This document shows positions 7,821-15,234 of a stretch of 64,000 bases of DNA, one piece after another (the stretch's first letter is position 1; each line of letters starts with the position of its first letter). Origin of the DNA: Streptomyces canus. Its GTDB lineage: Bacteria > Actinomycetota > Actinomycetes > Streptomycetales > Streptomycetaceae. Below the pieces are notes generated by a model. The model was not told where the DNA came from. It worked only from the letters and a program-made list of their open reading frames with translations, and ran no database searches. The position numbers and the translations under genes are program-made. The DNA is taken from positions 3,472,001 to 3,536,000 of the forward strand of contig NZ_CP107989.1 in assembly GCF_041435015.1 (NCBI RefSeq), read 5' to 3'.

Positions 7821-9128
7821 TCAGCCCTCGCTGTACTGGTGCATCCCGGGCACGGTCAGCGTCCCGCCGTACTGGGCGGCCTGCTGGACCGTCACATTGG
7901 TGAAGTAGATCAACGGGATGTTCAGCGGCGGGGGGCTGTCCGGGCTGAACGTGATCGGGATCAGCCCCAGCAGGTTGCCGGAGATGCTCTCGGTGTACAT
8001 GGTCGTCTTGCCATCAGTGATCGTGGACGTCGTGCCCTTGCCCGCCTGCACGTGATACGTCTTGCCGCGCTCGGTGACGATCTGGTGGAGGTCACCGATC
8101 TCGGTGCCGCCGGAGATGACGTACTTCAGCACCTTCTTGGTCTTGCCGCTCGCGGTCTTGACCTTCACGACGCCCTGGTAGTCCGCGCCCTTGAGCAGCA
8201 GCGAACTGGCCTTCAGGGTCCAGGCGTTCTCCGCCACCGTCACTCCGGGCTCGGTGTCGCCCACGTCGTCCGTGGCGACCGGGCAGTCCTCCGGGTCCGT
8301 GGTGGAGCTCGCGGACGGGCTCGGGGAGGCCGTGGCGTCCGCCGCCGCCTCCTCGGCCGCCTTGGTGGTGTCCTCGACGGCCTTGGTGGTGTCCTCGGCC
8401 GCCTTGGACGCCGTGTCGGTGGTGTCCTTCACGGTGTCCTTCACCGTGTCGGTGACCTTGTCGGTCGTCTCCTTGGCGGTGTCGTCCGCGCTCTTGGACG
8501 CCGAGGCCGAGGGGGTCGGCGTAGGGCTGGCACCGGACGCGTCGCCGGAGGCGGAGCCACCCGTGAAGATCCCGGTGATCGCGTCGCCGATGTCCGTCAG
8601 GAGGTTGCCGTCGTCGCTCGCGGAGGCCGAGGGGGACGCCGTGGCGGTGTCGGAGCCGGAGCTTCCGGAGGAGGAGCTGCTCTCCTCCTTGCTCGCGGAC
8701 GCGGACGGCGTGGGCGTGGGCGTGGCCTTGTCGTCGGAACCTGAATCCGACGAGGAGTCGCCCGAGCCCGAGTCCGATCCCGAGCCGGAGGAGGCCGACG
8801 GGGACGGCGTCGCCGTAGCCGAGTCGTCCGGGGACGAGGACGGGCTCGCCGAGGCGGACGGGGACGCACCGTCCAGCGCCGCGATGCAGTCCTTGTACTC
8901 GTCCGCCGTCAGGCTCTTCGCGGTCGGCGCGTCGTCGGCCAGGGCGAGTGTCGGCGTGAACCCGATGCCCATGAGGACCGCGGTCGGCATCGCCGCCATG
9001 GCTATCGCTTTGCCGGCCGGCATGTGGAACCTGTTGAACAGAGGCTTTTTGGGCGCCGCGTGCCGGGGCCCGGTTCTGACCTCCGCGGCGGCCGCGGAGC
9101 CCTCGCCATGGAGGTTCTCAGCCGACAC
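7821..9128 (-). CDS. Exported Ser/Ala/Asp/Thr-rich protein with a conserved C-terminal domain
   Basis: 435 residues; no named function recognised. A polar N-terminus of about 35 residues leads into a hydrophobic stretch (about 40-63, ending LALADD) that reads as a signal peptide or anchor. Residues about 88-275 are low complexity: SASASPSSS-type runs, Asp/Ser-rich blocks, and Lys/Thr/Asp heptad-like 'DTTKAVEDTTKAAEEA' repeats. The last ~150 residues look folded (LKGADYQGVVKVKTASGKTK ... GTLTVPGMHQYSEG). The layout suggests a wall-spanning stalk presenting a C-terminal domain. The GTG at 9128 overlaps the DUF6114 stop by 11 bases, so the two are coupled and this start is favoured over longer readings. 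Confidence 0.75.
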   Translation of the reverse strand: MSAENLHGEGSAAAAEVRTGPRHAAPKKPLFNRFHMPAGKAIAMAAMPTAVLMGIGFTPTLALADDAPTAKSLTADEYKDCIAALDGASPSASASPSSSPDDSATATPSPSASSGSGSDSGSGDSSSDSGSDDKATPTPTPSASASKEESSSSSGSSGSDTATASPSASASDDGNLLTDIGDAITGIFTGGSASGDASGASPTPTPSASASKSADDTAKETTDKVTDTVKDTVKDTTDTASKAAEDTTKAVEDTTKAAEEAAADATASPSPSASSTTDPEDCPVATDDVGDTEPGVTVAENAWTLKASSLLLKGADYQGVVKVKTASGKTKKVLKYVISGGTEIGDLHQIVTERGKTYHVQAGKGTTSTITDGKTTMYTESISGNLLGLIPITFSPDSPPPLNIPLIYFTNVTVQQAAQYGGTLTVPGMHQYSEG

Positions 9129-9723
9129 GGTAACCCCCGTTCGCGTCGTCGCCGCCGGCCCAGGCGCTCTCGGGCGTCCGGTCCGACGATCCGTCACGAC
9201 GGGGCTCAGGCGCCTGGTACGGCGCGGGCTCGTCCGTCACGGGCCTGAGGATCGCGGTGTCGGGGTCGGCGCCCTGGGGCGCACCGCCCTGCGTCCCGTC
9301 CTCGCCCATCGGCTGCGGCTGGGGTGGCGCTCCAGGCGCCCACGAGACGGCGAGCGCTCCACCGACCAGGGCGAACAGGAAGCCCAGGATGAAGCCGCCG
9401 ATGTTGGAGACCACCAGGGACACCAGGGCGAGGACGATCGCGGCGACGCCGGCGAAGATCCGCGTGGCCTGCTGGAACCACATGGTCAGACCCAGCGTGA
9501 ACAGCAGTATGCCGATGATGAGGGAGCCCGCACCCGCGGTGGTCGCCATGGCGATGGACATGGTGCCCAACTTGACCGTGGCGTACGGGAAGTAGGCGAT
9601 CGGCAGGCCGCCGAGCAGCGTGAACAGACCTGCCCAGAACGGGCGGCGGCCTCGCCAGGCACGGAATCGCAGGCGCGACCGGGTGAAGGTCCCGGCGCTC
9701 TGGACCGGAGTCTCGGCACTCAT
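9118..9723 (-). CDS. DUF6114 family membrane protein
   Basis: 201 residues. After a short Arg-rich cytoplasmic start (SRLRFRAWRGRRPFWAGLFT) there are about four closely packed membrane helices between residues 25 and 125 (LLGGLPIAYFPYA, SLIIGILLFTLGLTMWF, IFAGVAAIVLALVSLVV, GFILGFLFALVGGALAV). A polar Pro/Gly/Asp-rich tail of about 75 residues follows. This matches the DUF6114 family as I remember it, regularly found beside DUF6230 genes in Streptomyces; function unknown. The ATG at 9723 has AGGGAGC seven bases upstream. It lies between the DUF6230 gene (180-bp gap) and the exported-protein gene (11-bp overlap). Confidence 0.8.
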   Translation of the reverse strand: MSAETPVQSAGTFTRSRLRFRAWRGRRPFWAGLFTLLGGLPIAYFPYATVKLGTMSIAMATTAGAGSLIIGILLFTLGLTMWFQQATRIFAGVAAIVLALVSLVVSNIGGFILGFLFALVGGALAVSWAPGAPPQPQPMGEDGTQGGAPQGADPDTAILRPVTDEPAPYQAPEPRRDGSSDRTPESAWAGGDDANGGYRVG

Positions 9724-9903
9724 GGAAAAAGCTCCCTGGGTCCGGAAGTACGTACCGGCTCGGCCGAAGGCATGGAGAACCGGAAAGTCTGTCTGTGTGC
9801 ATGCGGTCCGGCGGACGCCGGGCCTGCCATGCGGGGCGGAGAAGCGCCTGCCTCCCCGCCCCGGGGCCACTCAGCGCGCTGAGTCACCCTGCGGCCTCAG
9901 CCG

Positions 9904-10566
9904 TCAGAAGCACTCCATCTTGGAGTCGGTGCCAAGGCGCATCTTCAGGCCGCTGAGCTTGAAGGTGCCTGCCGTGGTGGCCCACGCCGTCTGCTCGACG
10001 TTCGACAGGTCGGCCGACTCGGCCTGCTGAGCGAAGCCGCCGGGCAGGACGTTGTCGCCGGACTTGATCTCCGGACCCTTGCCACCCTTGCTCTTGGCGC
10101 TGTCCTGGGCGGCCACACCGATGTCGATGTTGTGGAACGTCGCATCGGCGTCGAGCTGGGCGACGTCGATGTAGAGGTTCTCGGCCTCGACCTTGTGGTC
10201 CGCGTCCGGACCCGCGTCAAGACGAAGGTAGATCGTCTTGCCTATGAGCGGGATCTCGGTCTTGACCGACTGGCACATGTTCGTGATCTGCGCCGTACGG
10301 AACGACGAGATCGCGACCGGGTGCACCGCGCCCTTGTTCTTGCCGTCGGTCGACGTGTAACCGGTGTCGATACCGCCGTACTGGGCGAAGCCCTGGCCCT
10401 CGAGGTGGCCGGCCTTCACCTTGAACTCCTGGCCGGACACGCTGAACGACGCGGCGAGCGCACCCTGCGCAAGCCCGACACCCACTGCCGCGGCCGCGGC
10501 GACGCTGGGCACCATGACCACAGCGAAGCGCTTCCATCTGGTCCCGCCACGCACCTGGGACTGCAT
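9904..10566 (-). CDS. DUF6230 family secreted protein
   Basis: 220 residues. The basic start (MQSQVRGGTRWKRFAVVMV) and an alanine-rich hydrophobic core ending QGALA-AS form a clear signal peptide with cleavage near residue 38. The mature part is a compact domain with 'FSVSGQEFKVKAGHLEGQGF', 'LDAGPDADHKVEAENLYIDV' and a C-terminal MECF; it has two Cys (in NMCQS and MECF) that could pair. It matches the DUF6230 family; homologues are sometimes labelled cholesterol esterase, with no catalytic motif visible here to support that. The ATG at 10566 follows a perfect GAAGGAGG. It heads the three-gene minus-strand cluster 10566-7821. Confidence 0.82.
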   Translation of the reverse strand: MQSQVRGGTRWKRFAVVMVPSVAAAAAVGVGLAQGALAASFSVSGQEFKVKAGHLEGQGFAQYGGIDTGYTSTDGKNKGAVHPVAISSFRTAQITNMCQSVKTEIPLIGKTIYLRLDAGPDADHKVEAENLYIDVAQLDADATFHNIDIGVAAQDSAKSKGGKGPEIKSGDNVLPGGFAQQAESADLSNVEQTAWATTAGTFKLSGLKMRLGTDSKMECF

Positions 10567-10944
10567 ATTTCCTCCTTCTCGGACGTACATCTCCTGACCC
10601 TGACTGCCCCTGTCGAAAGGAGCTCAGCCGGGCAGGGATGGGAGAAGTGCTACGTCCTCGGGAAGGAGAGCGCCCGCACTCGGAGGCGCGAACCGCGCAC
10701 CGATCACCGGCGATCACCCCCGAGCGACAACCACTGGTCGCGCCTGACACGCATCACGCACAACCTTGCTGGACAGGCTCCGCCGGATGGGCGAAGACCC
10801 CCCTGTCCAAGAGCCGGCGCACCTGCCGCCGACCCTGCTCGGTGGGGACCCAAGGAATCCCGCCGCCCGACCGGCTGTCGGGGTACGGGAAAGGACCGAG
10901 CGTCGCCGATCGTGGTGCATTCTCGCCGCCCGCACAAGGGGCTT

Positions 10945-10962
10945 CGTTACTCGGTAGTAACG
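10945..10962. promoter_or_regulatory. Palindrome, candidate operator
   Basis: CGTTACTCGGTAGTAACG: 7-bp arms CGTTACT/AGTAACG around a CGGT spacer. It lies about 380 bp upstream of the DUF6230 start. The arms recur at 11077 and upstream of icmA at 14789. Confidence 0.4.
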
Positions 10963-11076
10963 GCCGGATAACCGAACAACGACCCACTGGTCTCGGTCGA
11001 CGACGCTGGGTGGCAAACAGGGGGATGACAAAGCAGTTGATCGATGGACAGAATCCGACAGATCAACGGCTCTGGC

Positions 11077-11089
11077 TTACTGGAAGTAA
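11077..11089. promoter_or_regulatory. Second TTACT/AGTAA palindrome
   Basis: TTACTGGAAGTAA: the same 5-bp arms as at 10945 with a 3-bp spacer. Both copies are followed by a GGCCG-containing sequence within a few bases. A regulatory role is an inference. Confidence 0.3.
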
Positions 11090-11091
11090 CA

Positions 11092-11129
11092 GCGGCCGCG
11101 TTTACCAAGTTTTGGCAAAGCGCGGCCGC
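11092..11129 (-). terminator. Nested hairpin, probable thioredoxin-gene terminator
   Basis: Outer arms GCGGCCGCG (11092-11100) and CGCGGCCGC (11121-11129) enclose TTT/AAA and an inner CCAA/TTGG pair, giving a long imperfect stem. It lies about 100 bases beyond the thioredoxin stop on the minus strand. Confidence 0.45.
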
Positions 11130-11226
11130 AGTGACGTTCTGACGGCAAATCTTTCACTCGGGCACCACATGCCGTGGTGTTTAGCAACTGGTCAGAACCG
11201 GGCTCGCGCCCCGCTCGACCCCCCGC

Positions 11227-12204
11227 TCAGAACAGGGCGCGGGAGAGCGCCCTGCGGGCCGCCGACACCCGCGGATCGTCGGCGCCGACCACCTCGAAGA
11301 GCTCAAGTAGCCGAATCCGTACGGTGTCCCGCTCGTCACCCGCCGTGCGCCGCACGGTGTCGATGAGCCGGCCGAACGCGTCCTCGACATGACCGCCGAC
11401 CAGATCCAGGTCGGCGGCGGCGATCTGCGCCTGTGCGTCACCCGGCTTCTCGGCCGCCTCCTTGCGCACCTGCTGCGGGTCGAGGCTCTGCACCCGCTGG
11501 AGCAACTCGGCCTGGGCGAGCCCCAGTTTGGCCTCGCTGTTGCCGGGGTCGTCACTCAGTACGTTCTTGTACGCCTGGACGGCACCGCCGAAGTCCCCTG
11601 CGTCCAGGGCGTGTACGGCGGCTTCGAGGAGTGCGTCGTACGGTCCCGCGGGCACGGCCGCGGGCTGCGGAGCGGCGCCGGGGTCGGCGTCCGGGTCGAC
11701 CGCGAGACCGGTCAGCCCGAAGCGCTGCTCGGCGACCTGCACCAACTGGTCCAGGGTCTGCTGGATCTGCTCCTTGCCCGCCGCACCCTGGAAGAGGGGC
11801 AGGGCCTGGCCGGCGACGACGGCGAACACGGCCGGGATGCCCTGCACCCCGAACTGCTGCATCAGCATCTGGTTGGCGTCGACGTCGATCTTGGCGAGGA
11901 GCAGGCGTCCGTTGTACTCGAGGACGAGCTGCTCGAGGACAGGGCTCAGCTGCTTGCAGGGCTCGCACCACTCGGCCCAGAAGTCGATGACGACCGGGAC
12001 CTCGGTGGACCGCTGCAGGACATCGCGCTCGAAGCCCGCCTCGTCTACGTCGATGACGAGATCGGCGGGGGAGACGGCACCCGGGCCGCCGCCCTGCCGG
12101 GTGGCTTCGGCGCGCGCCTGCTCCGCCTTCGCCTTGGCCTCCTGGGCCGCCTTCACCGCGGCGAGGTCGACGACTCCGCTCATGGACATGTTCCGTGGCT
12201 GCAT
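11227..12204 (-). CDS. Thioredoxin-TPR protein (CnoX/YbbN-like co-chaperone)
   Basis: 325 residues. An Ala/Lys-rich helix (residues 12-35) precedes a thioredoxin domain (about 48-160) with active site WCEPC (Cys80, Cys83) and the cis-Pro loop GVQGIPAVF. A helical TPR-like C-terminal half follows (about 190-325; ALDAGDFGGAVQAYKNVLSD, SEAKLGLAQAELL). This is the layout of the tetratricopeptide thioredoxins related to E. coli CnoX, which hold unfolding proteins under oxidative stress. The CXXC is intact but has Glu in place of the usual Gly. The ATG at 12204 follows GGGGGAGGA. It is divergent from the TetR gene across 231 bp. Confidence 0.88.
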   Translation of the reverse strand: MQPRNMSMSGVVDLAAVKAAQEAKAKAEQARAEATRQGGGPGAVSPADLVIDVDEAGFERDVLQRSTEVPVVIDFWAEWCEPCKQLSPVLEQLVLEYNGRLLLAKIDVDANQMLMQQFGVQGIPAVFAVVAGQALPLFQGAAGKEQIQQTLDQLVQVAEQRFGLTGLAVDPDADPGAAPQPAAVPAGPYDALLEAAVHALDAGDFGGAVQAYKNVLSDDPGNSEAKLGLAQAELLQRVQSLDPQQVRKEAAEKPGDAQAQIAAADLDLVGGHVEDAFGRLIDTVRRTAGDERDTVRIRLLELFEVVGADDPRVSAARRALSRALF

Positions 12205-12336
12205 GCGTCTATCCTCCCCCGCGGACACGCGTCTGTGAAAAGCGATGTGAAAGCCGGTCGTGCAGCGCGGTCCTGACGCCGGGTCCCCACCCCACGCCGT
12301 GCGTACCACCGCTCGCGTACGTCCGTCGCGAGCTTT

Positions 12337-12353
12337 CGCTACGAGTCGTAGCG
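12337..12353. promoter_or_regulatory. Perfect palindrome, probable operator of the adjacent TetR
   Basis: CGCTACGAGTCGTAGCG: 8-bp arms CGCTACGA/TCGTAGCG around one base, in the divergent gap between the thioredoxin gene and the tetR-like gene at 12436. Size, symmetry and position are typical of TetR-family operators, which commonly control their own gene and the divergent neighbour. Binding by this TetR is an inference. Confidence 0.55.
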
Positions 12354-12435
12354 TAATGGCACCGAGTGCCTGCCCGGTACCCCACCCCGGTGATCTCTCT
12401 CACTGCGACCGAGAACCGCCGGTTATGGTCGGTGG

Positions 12436-13062
12436 ATGCAGAGCCGCACCCCCGCCCCACGCGCCACAGGACGCCCGCGCAGCGCCGCCGCGGACACCGC
12501 GATCCTCGCGGCGACGAGGGCGGCGCTGGTGGAGCTGGGCTGGTCGAAGCTCACGCTGGGAGATGTGGCTACCCGCGCGGGGGTCGCGAAAACCACCCTC
12601 TACCGCCGCTGGGCCGGCAAGAACGAGCTCGTCGTCGACGCGGTGGCCGAACTCTTCGACGAGCTGGAACTCCCCGACAGCGGGACCCTCGCCGCGGACA
12701 TCGAAGGCGTCGTCCTCCAGTTCGCGGCGATCCTGGCGCGACCGGAGGCCCAGAACGGGCTGATGGCGGTGGTCGCGGAGTCATGCCGCGACGACGCGCT
12801 GCGCGAACGCATCCGGTCGTCGATCGTCGAACGTCAGAAACGTCTGGTCCTCGAGGGCCGGGAACGCGCCCAGGCCCGCGGCGAACTCCCGCCGGAGGCG
12901 GATCCCTCGGAAGCGGCCCGCACGGTCGACCTGATCTTCGACATGGTGGCGGGTGCGGTGGTCCACCGCACCCTGGTCAGCGCGGAACCGGCGGACGAGG
13001 CATGGGTCCACGGCTTCACCCAGATGCTGTTGACGGGCCTGTCGGGGTCGGCCGTGGAGTGA
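12436..13062 (+). CDS. TetR/AcrR family transcriptional regulator
   Basis: 208 residues. The N-terminal HTH is clear at about residues 20-65: AILAATRAALVELGWSKLT then LGDVATRAGVAKTTLYRRWA. The C-terminal ligand domain (about 75-205) resembles the TetR_C group with 'GVVLQFAAILARPEAQNGLM' and 'DLIFDMVAGAVVHRTLV'. The ligand is unknown. It is divergent from the thioredoxin gene over a perfect palindrome (12337-12353) that it probably binds. It ends 15 bp from the icmA stop (convergent). An out-of-frame ATG at 12425 was excluded by the protein match. Confidence 0.88.
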   Translation: MQSRTPAPRATGRPRSAAADTAILAATRAALVELGWSKLTLGDVATRAGVAKTTLYRRWAGKNELVVDAVAELFDELELPDSGTLAADIEGVVLQFAAILARPEAQNGLMAVVAESCRDDALRERIRSSIVERQKRLVLEGRERAQARGELPPEADPSEAARTVDLIFDMVAGAVVHRTLVSAEPADEAWVHGFTQMLLTGLSGSAVE

Positions 13063-13077
13063 GGTGCGCAGGCGAGG

Positions 13078-14778
13078 TCAGAACCCCGCGGGTTCCGTGT
13101 ACTCCCCCCACTCGTCCCTCAGCACCCCGCAGATCTCCCCGAGGGTCGCCTCCGCCCGCACCGCGTCCAGCATCGGCTCGATCATGTTGGACCCGTCGCG
13201 GGCGGCAACGAGCATGCCGTCCAGGGCGGTTCGCACGGCGGCCTCGTCCCGAGCGGCCTTACGACCGCCCAGCACCCGCACCTGCTCCCGTTCCACCTCG
13301 TGACTCACCCGCAGGATCTCCAGGTCGCCGGTGACCGAGCCATGGTGGACGTTCACCCCCACGACCCTCTTCTCCCCCTTCTCCAGGCCCTGTTGGTACC
13401 GGAAGGCCGACTCGGCGATCTCGCCCGTGAACCAGCCGTCCTCGATGCCGCGCAGGATGCCGGAGGTGACGGGCCCGATGGGATGCTGCCCGTCGGGGTG
13501 CGCCCTGAGCCCGCGCTCCTTGATCTGCTCGAAGATCTTCTCCGCGTCCGCCTCGATCCGGTCCGTCAGTTGCTCGACGAACCAGGAACCGCCCAACGGG
13601 TCGGCCACGCTCGCCACCCCGGTCTCCTCCATGAGCACCTGCTGGGTGCGCAGCGCGATCTCCGCGGCCTGCTCGGAGGGGAGCGCGAGCGTCTCGTCCA
13701 GCGCGTTGGTGTGCAGGGAGTTGGTCCCGCCCAGGACCGCGGCCAGCGCCTCGACCGCCGTACGCACCACGTTGTTGTACGGCTGCTGCGCGGTCAGCGA
13801 GACACCCGCGGTCTGGGTGTGGAACCGCAGCCACTGCGCCTTCTCGGAGCGCGCCCCGTACACGTCCCGCATCCACCGCGCCCAAATGCGCCGCGCCGCC
13901 CGGAACTTGGCGATCTCCTCGAAGAAGTCGACGTGCGCGTCGAAGAAGAAGGAGAGCCCGGGCGCGAACACGTCGACGTCCAGCCCGCGCGACAGCCCCA
14001 GTTCCACGTACCCGAACCCGTCCGCGAGCGTGTACGCCAGCTCCTGTGCGGCCGTCGAGCCTGCCTCACGGATGTGGTACCCGGAGACGGACAGCGGCTT
14101 GTAGGCGGGGATGCCGGCCGCGCAGTACTCCATCAGGTCGCCGATCAGGCGCAGGTGCGGCTCGGGCTGGAAGAGCCACTCCTTCTGGGCGATGTACTCC
14201 TTGAAGATGTCCGTCTGGAGCGTGCCGTTGAGGACGGCGGGATCCACGCCCTGTCGCTCGGCCGCGACCAGGTACATGCAGAAGACGGGGACGGCCGGTC
14301 CACTGATCGTCATCGACGTCGTGACGTCACCCAGCGGAATGCCCTGGAACAGGACCTCCATGTCCGCCGCCGAGTCGATGGCGACGCCGCAGTGCCCTAC
14401 CTCGCCGAGGGAGCGGGGGTCGTCGGAGTCCCGCCCCATCAGCGTCGGCATGTCGAAGGCGACCGACAGGCCGCCGCCTCCGTTGGCGAGGATCTTCTTG
14501 TACCGCTCGTTGGTCTGCTCGGCGTTCCCGAACCCGGCGAACTGGCGGATGGTCCACGTCCGCCCCCGGTAGCCCGTCGGATACAGCCCGCGCGTGAAGG
14601 GGTACTCCCCCGGCCACCCGATCCGCTCGAAGCCCTCGTACGCGTCCCCCGGCCGTGGCCCGTACACCGGCTCCACGGGATCACCCGAGAGCGTGCTGAA
14701 GTCGGCCTCACGCTTGCGCGAGGCGTCGTACCGGGCCTGCCAGCGTCGGCGGCCCTCTTCGATGGCGTCAGCGTCCAT
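13078..14778 (-). CDS. icmA: Isobutyryl-CoA mutase large subunit
   Basis: 566 residues, exactly the known length of IcmA. With its small B12-binding subunit IcmB (not in this window) it interconverts isobutyryl-CoA and n-butyryl-CoA, linking valine and fatty-acid metabolism to polyketide precursors. It has the TIM-barrel substrate domain of the mutase family. Substrate-discriminating residues are Phe80 (in TIRQFAGFG) and Gln198 (in KEYIAQKEW), as in IcmA; methylmalonyl-CoA mutases have Tyr and Arg there. No B12 domain (DxHxxG) is fused. The ATG at 14778 opens MDADAIEEGRRRW; the ribosome site is weak and a palindrome lies just upstream, so a short leader is likely. MeaB, its probable chaperone, is encoded at 27439-28395. 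Confidence 0.95.
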   Translation of the reverse strand: MDADAIEEGRRRWQARYDASRKREADFSTLSGDPVEPVYGPRPGDAYEGFERIGWPGEYPFTRGLYPTGYRGRTWTIRQFAGFGNAEQTNERYKKILANGGGGLSVAFDMPTLMGRDSDDPRSLGEVGHCGVAIDSAADMEVLFQGIPLGDVTTSMTISGPAVPVFCMYLVAAERQGVDPAVLNGTLQTDIFKEYIAQKEWLFQPEPHLRLIGDLMEYCAAGIPAYKPLSVSGYHIREAGSTAAQELAYTLADGFGYVELGLSRGLDVDVFAPGLSFFFDAHVDFFEEIAKFRAARRIWARWMRDVYGARSEKAQWLRFHTQTAGVSLTAQQPYNNVVRTAVEALAAVLGGTNSLHTNALDETLALPSEQAAEIALRTQQVLMEETGVASVADPLGGSWFVEQLTDRIEADAEKIFEQIKERGLRAHPDGQHPIGPVTSGILRGIEDGWFTGEIAESAFRYQQGLEKGEKRVVGVNVHHGSVTGDLEILRVSHEVEREQVRVLGGRKAARDEAAVRTALDGMLVAARDGSNMIEPMLDAVRAEATLGEICGVLRDEWGEYTEPAGF

Positions 14779-14788
14779 ACCATCGAAG

Positions 14789-14808
14789 TTACTAGGACGT
14801 CCAAGTAA
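14789..14808. promoter_or_regulatory. 20-bp imperfect palindrome upstream of icmA
   Basis: TTACTAGGACGTCCAAGTAA is symmetric at 18 of 20 positions and ends 10 bases before the icmA ATG, where it would overlap the promoter. The TTACT/AGTAA arms are shared with the sites at 10945 and 11077, but with a 10-bp GGACGTCC-containing centre. It probably serves as an operator for acyl-CoA-dependent control; the regulator is not identified. Confidence 0.5.
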
Positions 14809-14820
14809 ATGCGAAGAACG

Positions 14821-14847
14821 ACCGCCGTACGCGTGCCGTACGGCGGT
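14821..14847 (-). terminator. Terminator of the DUF3817 gene
   Basis: Perfect 11-bp stem ACCGCCGTACG / CGTACGGCGGT with a 5-nt loop, starting five bases beyond the DUF3817 stop and followed on the minus strand by CGTTCTT. It insulates icmA from the MarR/DUF3817 operon. Confidence 0.8.
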
Positions 14848-14852
14848 GGGGG

Positions 14853-15191
14853 TTACGCCTTTACGGGCGCGGGGGCCTCTTCGGTGAACCGGCCCTCCAG
14901 CTCGCGGCTGATCTTCCGCTCCACGAAGAAGGCGGCCGTCGGAATGGTCCCGGCGAGCAGTACCCAGACCTGCTTGAGGATGGGCCACCTCGCCTTGGAA
15001 CCCAGGTCGAAGGCGAAGACCAGGTAGACCACGTACAGCCAGCCGTGCGCGATGGCGACGACGCGGGTGACGTCCGCGGCGCCGTCGATGTCCAGGCCGT
15101 ACTTGGCGATCATGCTCAGGCACAGCAGGACCAGCAGCACACCGGTGACGTAGGCCAGGACGCGGTAGCGGGTCAGCACGCTCTTTTTCAT
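14853..15191 (-). CDS. DUF3817 family integral membrane protein
   Basis: 112 residues with three predicted membrane helices: LAYVTGVLLVLLCLSMIA, VAIAHGWLYVVYLVFAFDL and KQVWVLLAGTIPTAAFFVE. The pattern of a His-Gly-(W/V)-L-(Y/F) helix followed by a short loop and 'P-T-(A/G)-(A/G)-F-F-(V/A)-E-R-K' is that of DUF3817 (YdzA-like) proteins, function unknown. A paralogue is encoded at 19779-20129. The ATG at 15191 lies 43 bp after the MarR stop, so the two genes form an operon ending at the hairpin 14821-14847. Confidence 0.85.
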   Translation of the reverse strand: MKKSVLTRYRVLAYVTGVLLVLLCLSMIAKYGLDIDGAADVTRVVAIAHGWLYVVYLVFAFDLGSKARWPILKQVWVLLAGTIPTAAFFVERKISRELEGRFTEEAPAPVKA

Positions 15192-15234
15192 GCCTACGAG
15201 CGTAACCACGCGTTCCGGGCGATCTTCCCGCGGG

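Larger units (their letters stand above)
10567..11226. other. Gene-free 660-nt stretch upstream of the DUF6230 gene
   Basis: No reading frame here has convincing Streptomyces codon bias; the long plus-strand frame reaching 11366 is shadow sequence. The stretch is less G+C-rich than the coding DNA around it. It holds two short palindromes with TTACT/AGTAA arms (10945-10962 and 11077-11089) and a composite hairpin (11092-11129). A promoter and leader for the DUF6230 gene, or an unannotated small RNA, would fit here; I cannot tell which. Confidence 0.5.

Noticed and set aside
10638..11366. 242-codon plus-strand frame in the long gap
   Set aside because: Codon use is poor in the intergenic part and it runs antisense into the thioredoxin gene; no ribosome site.
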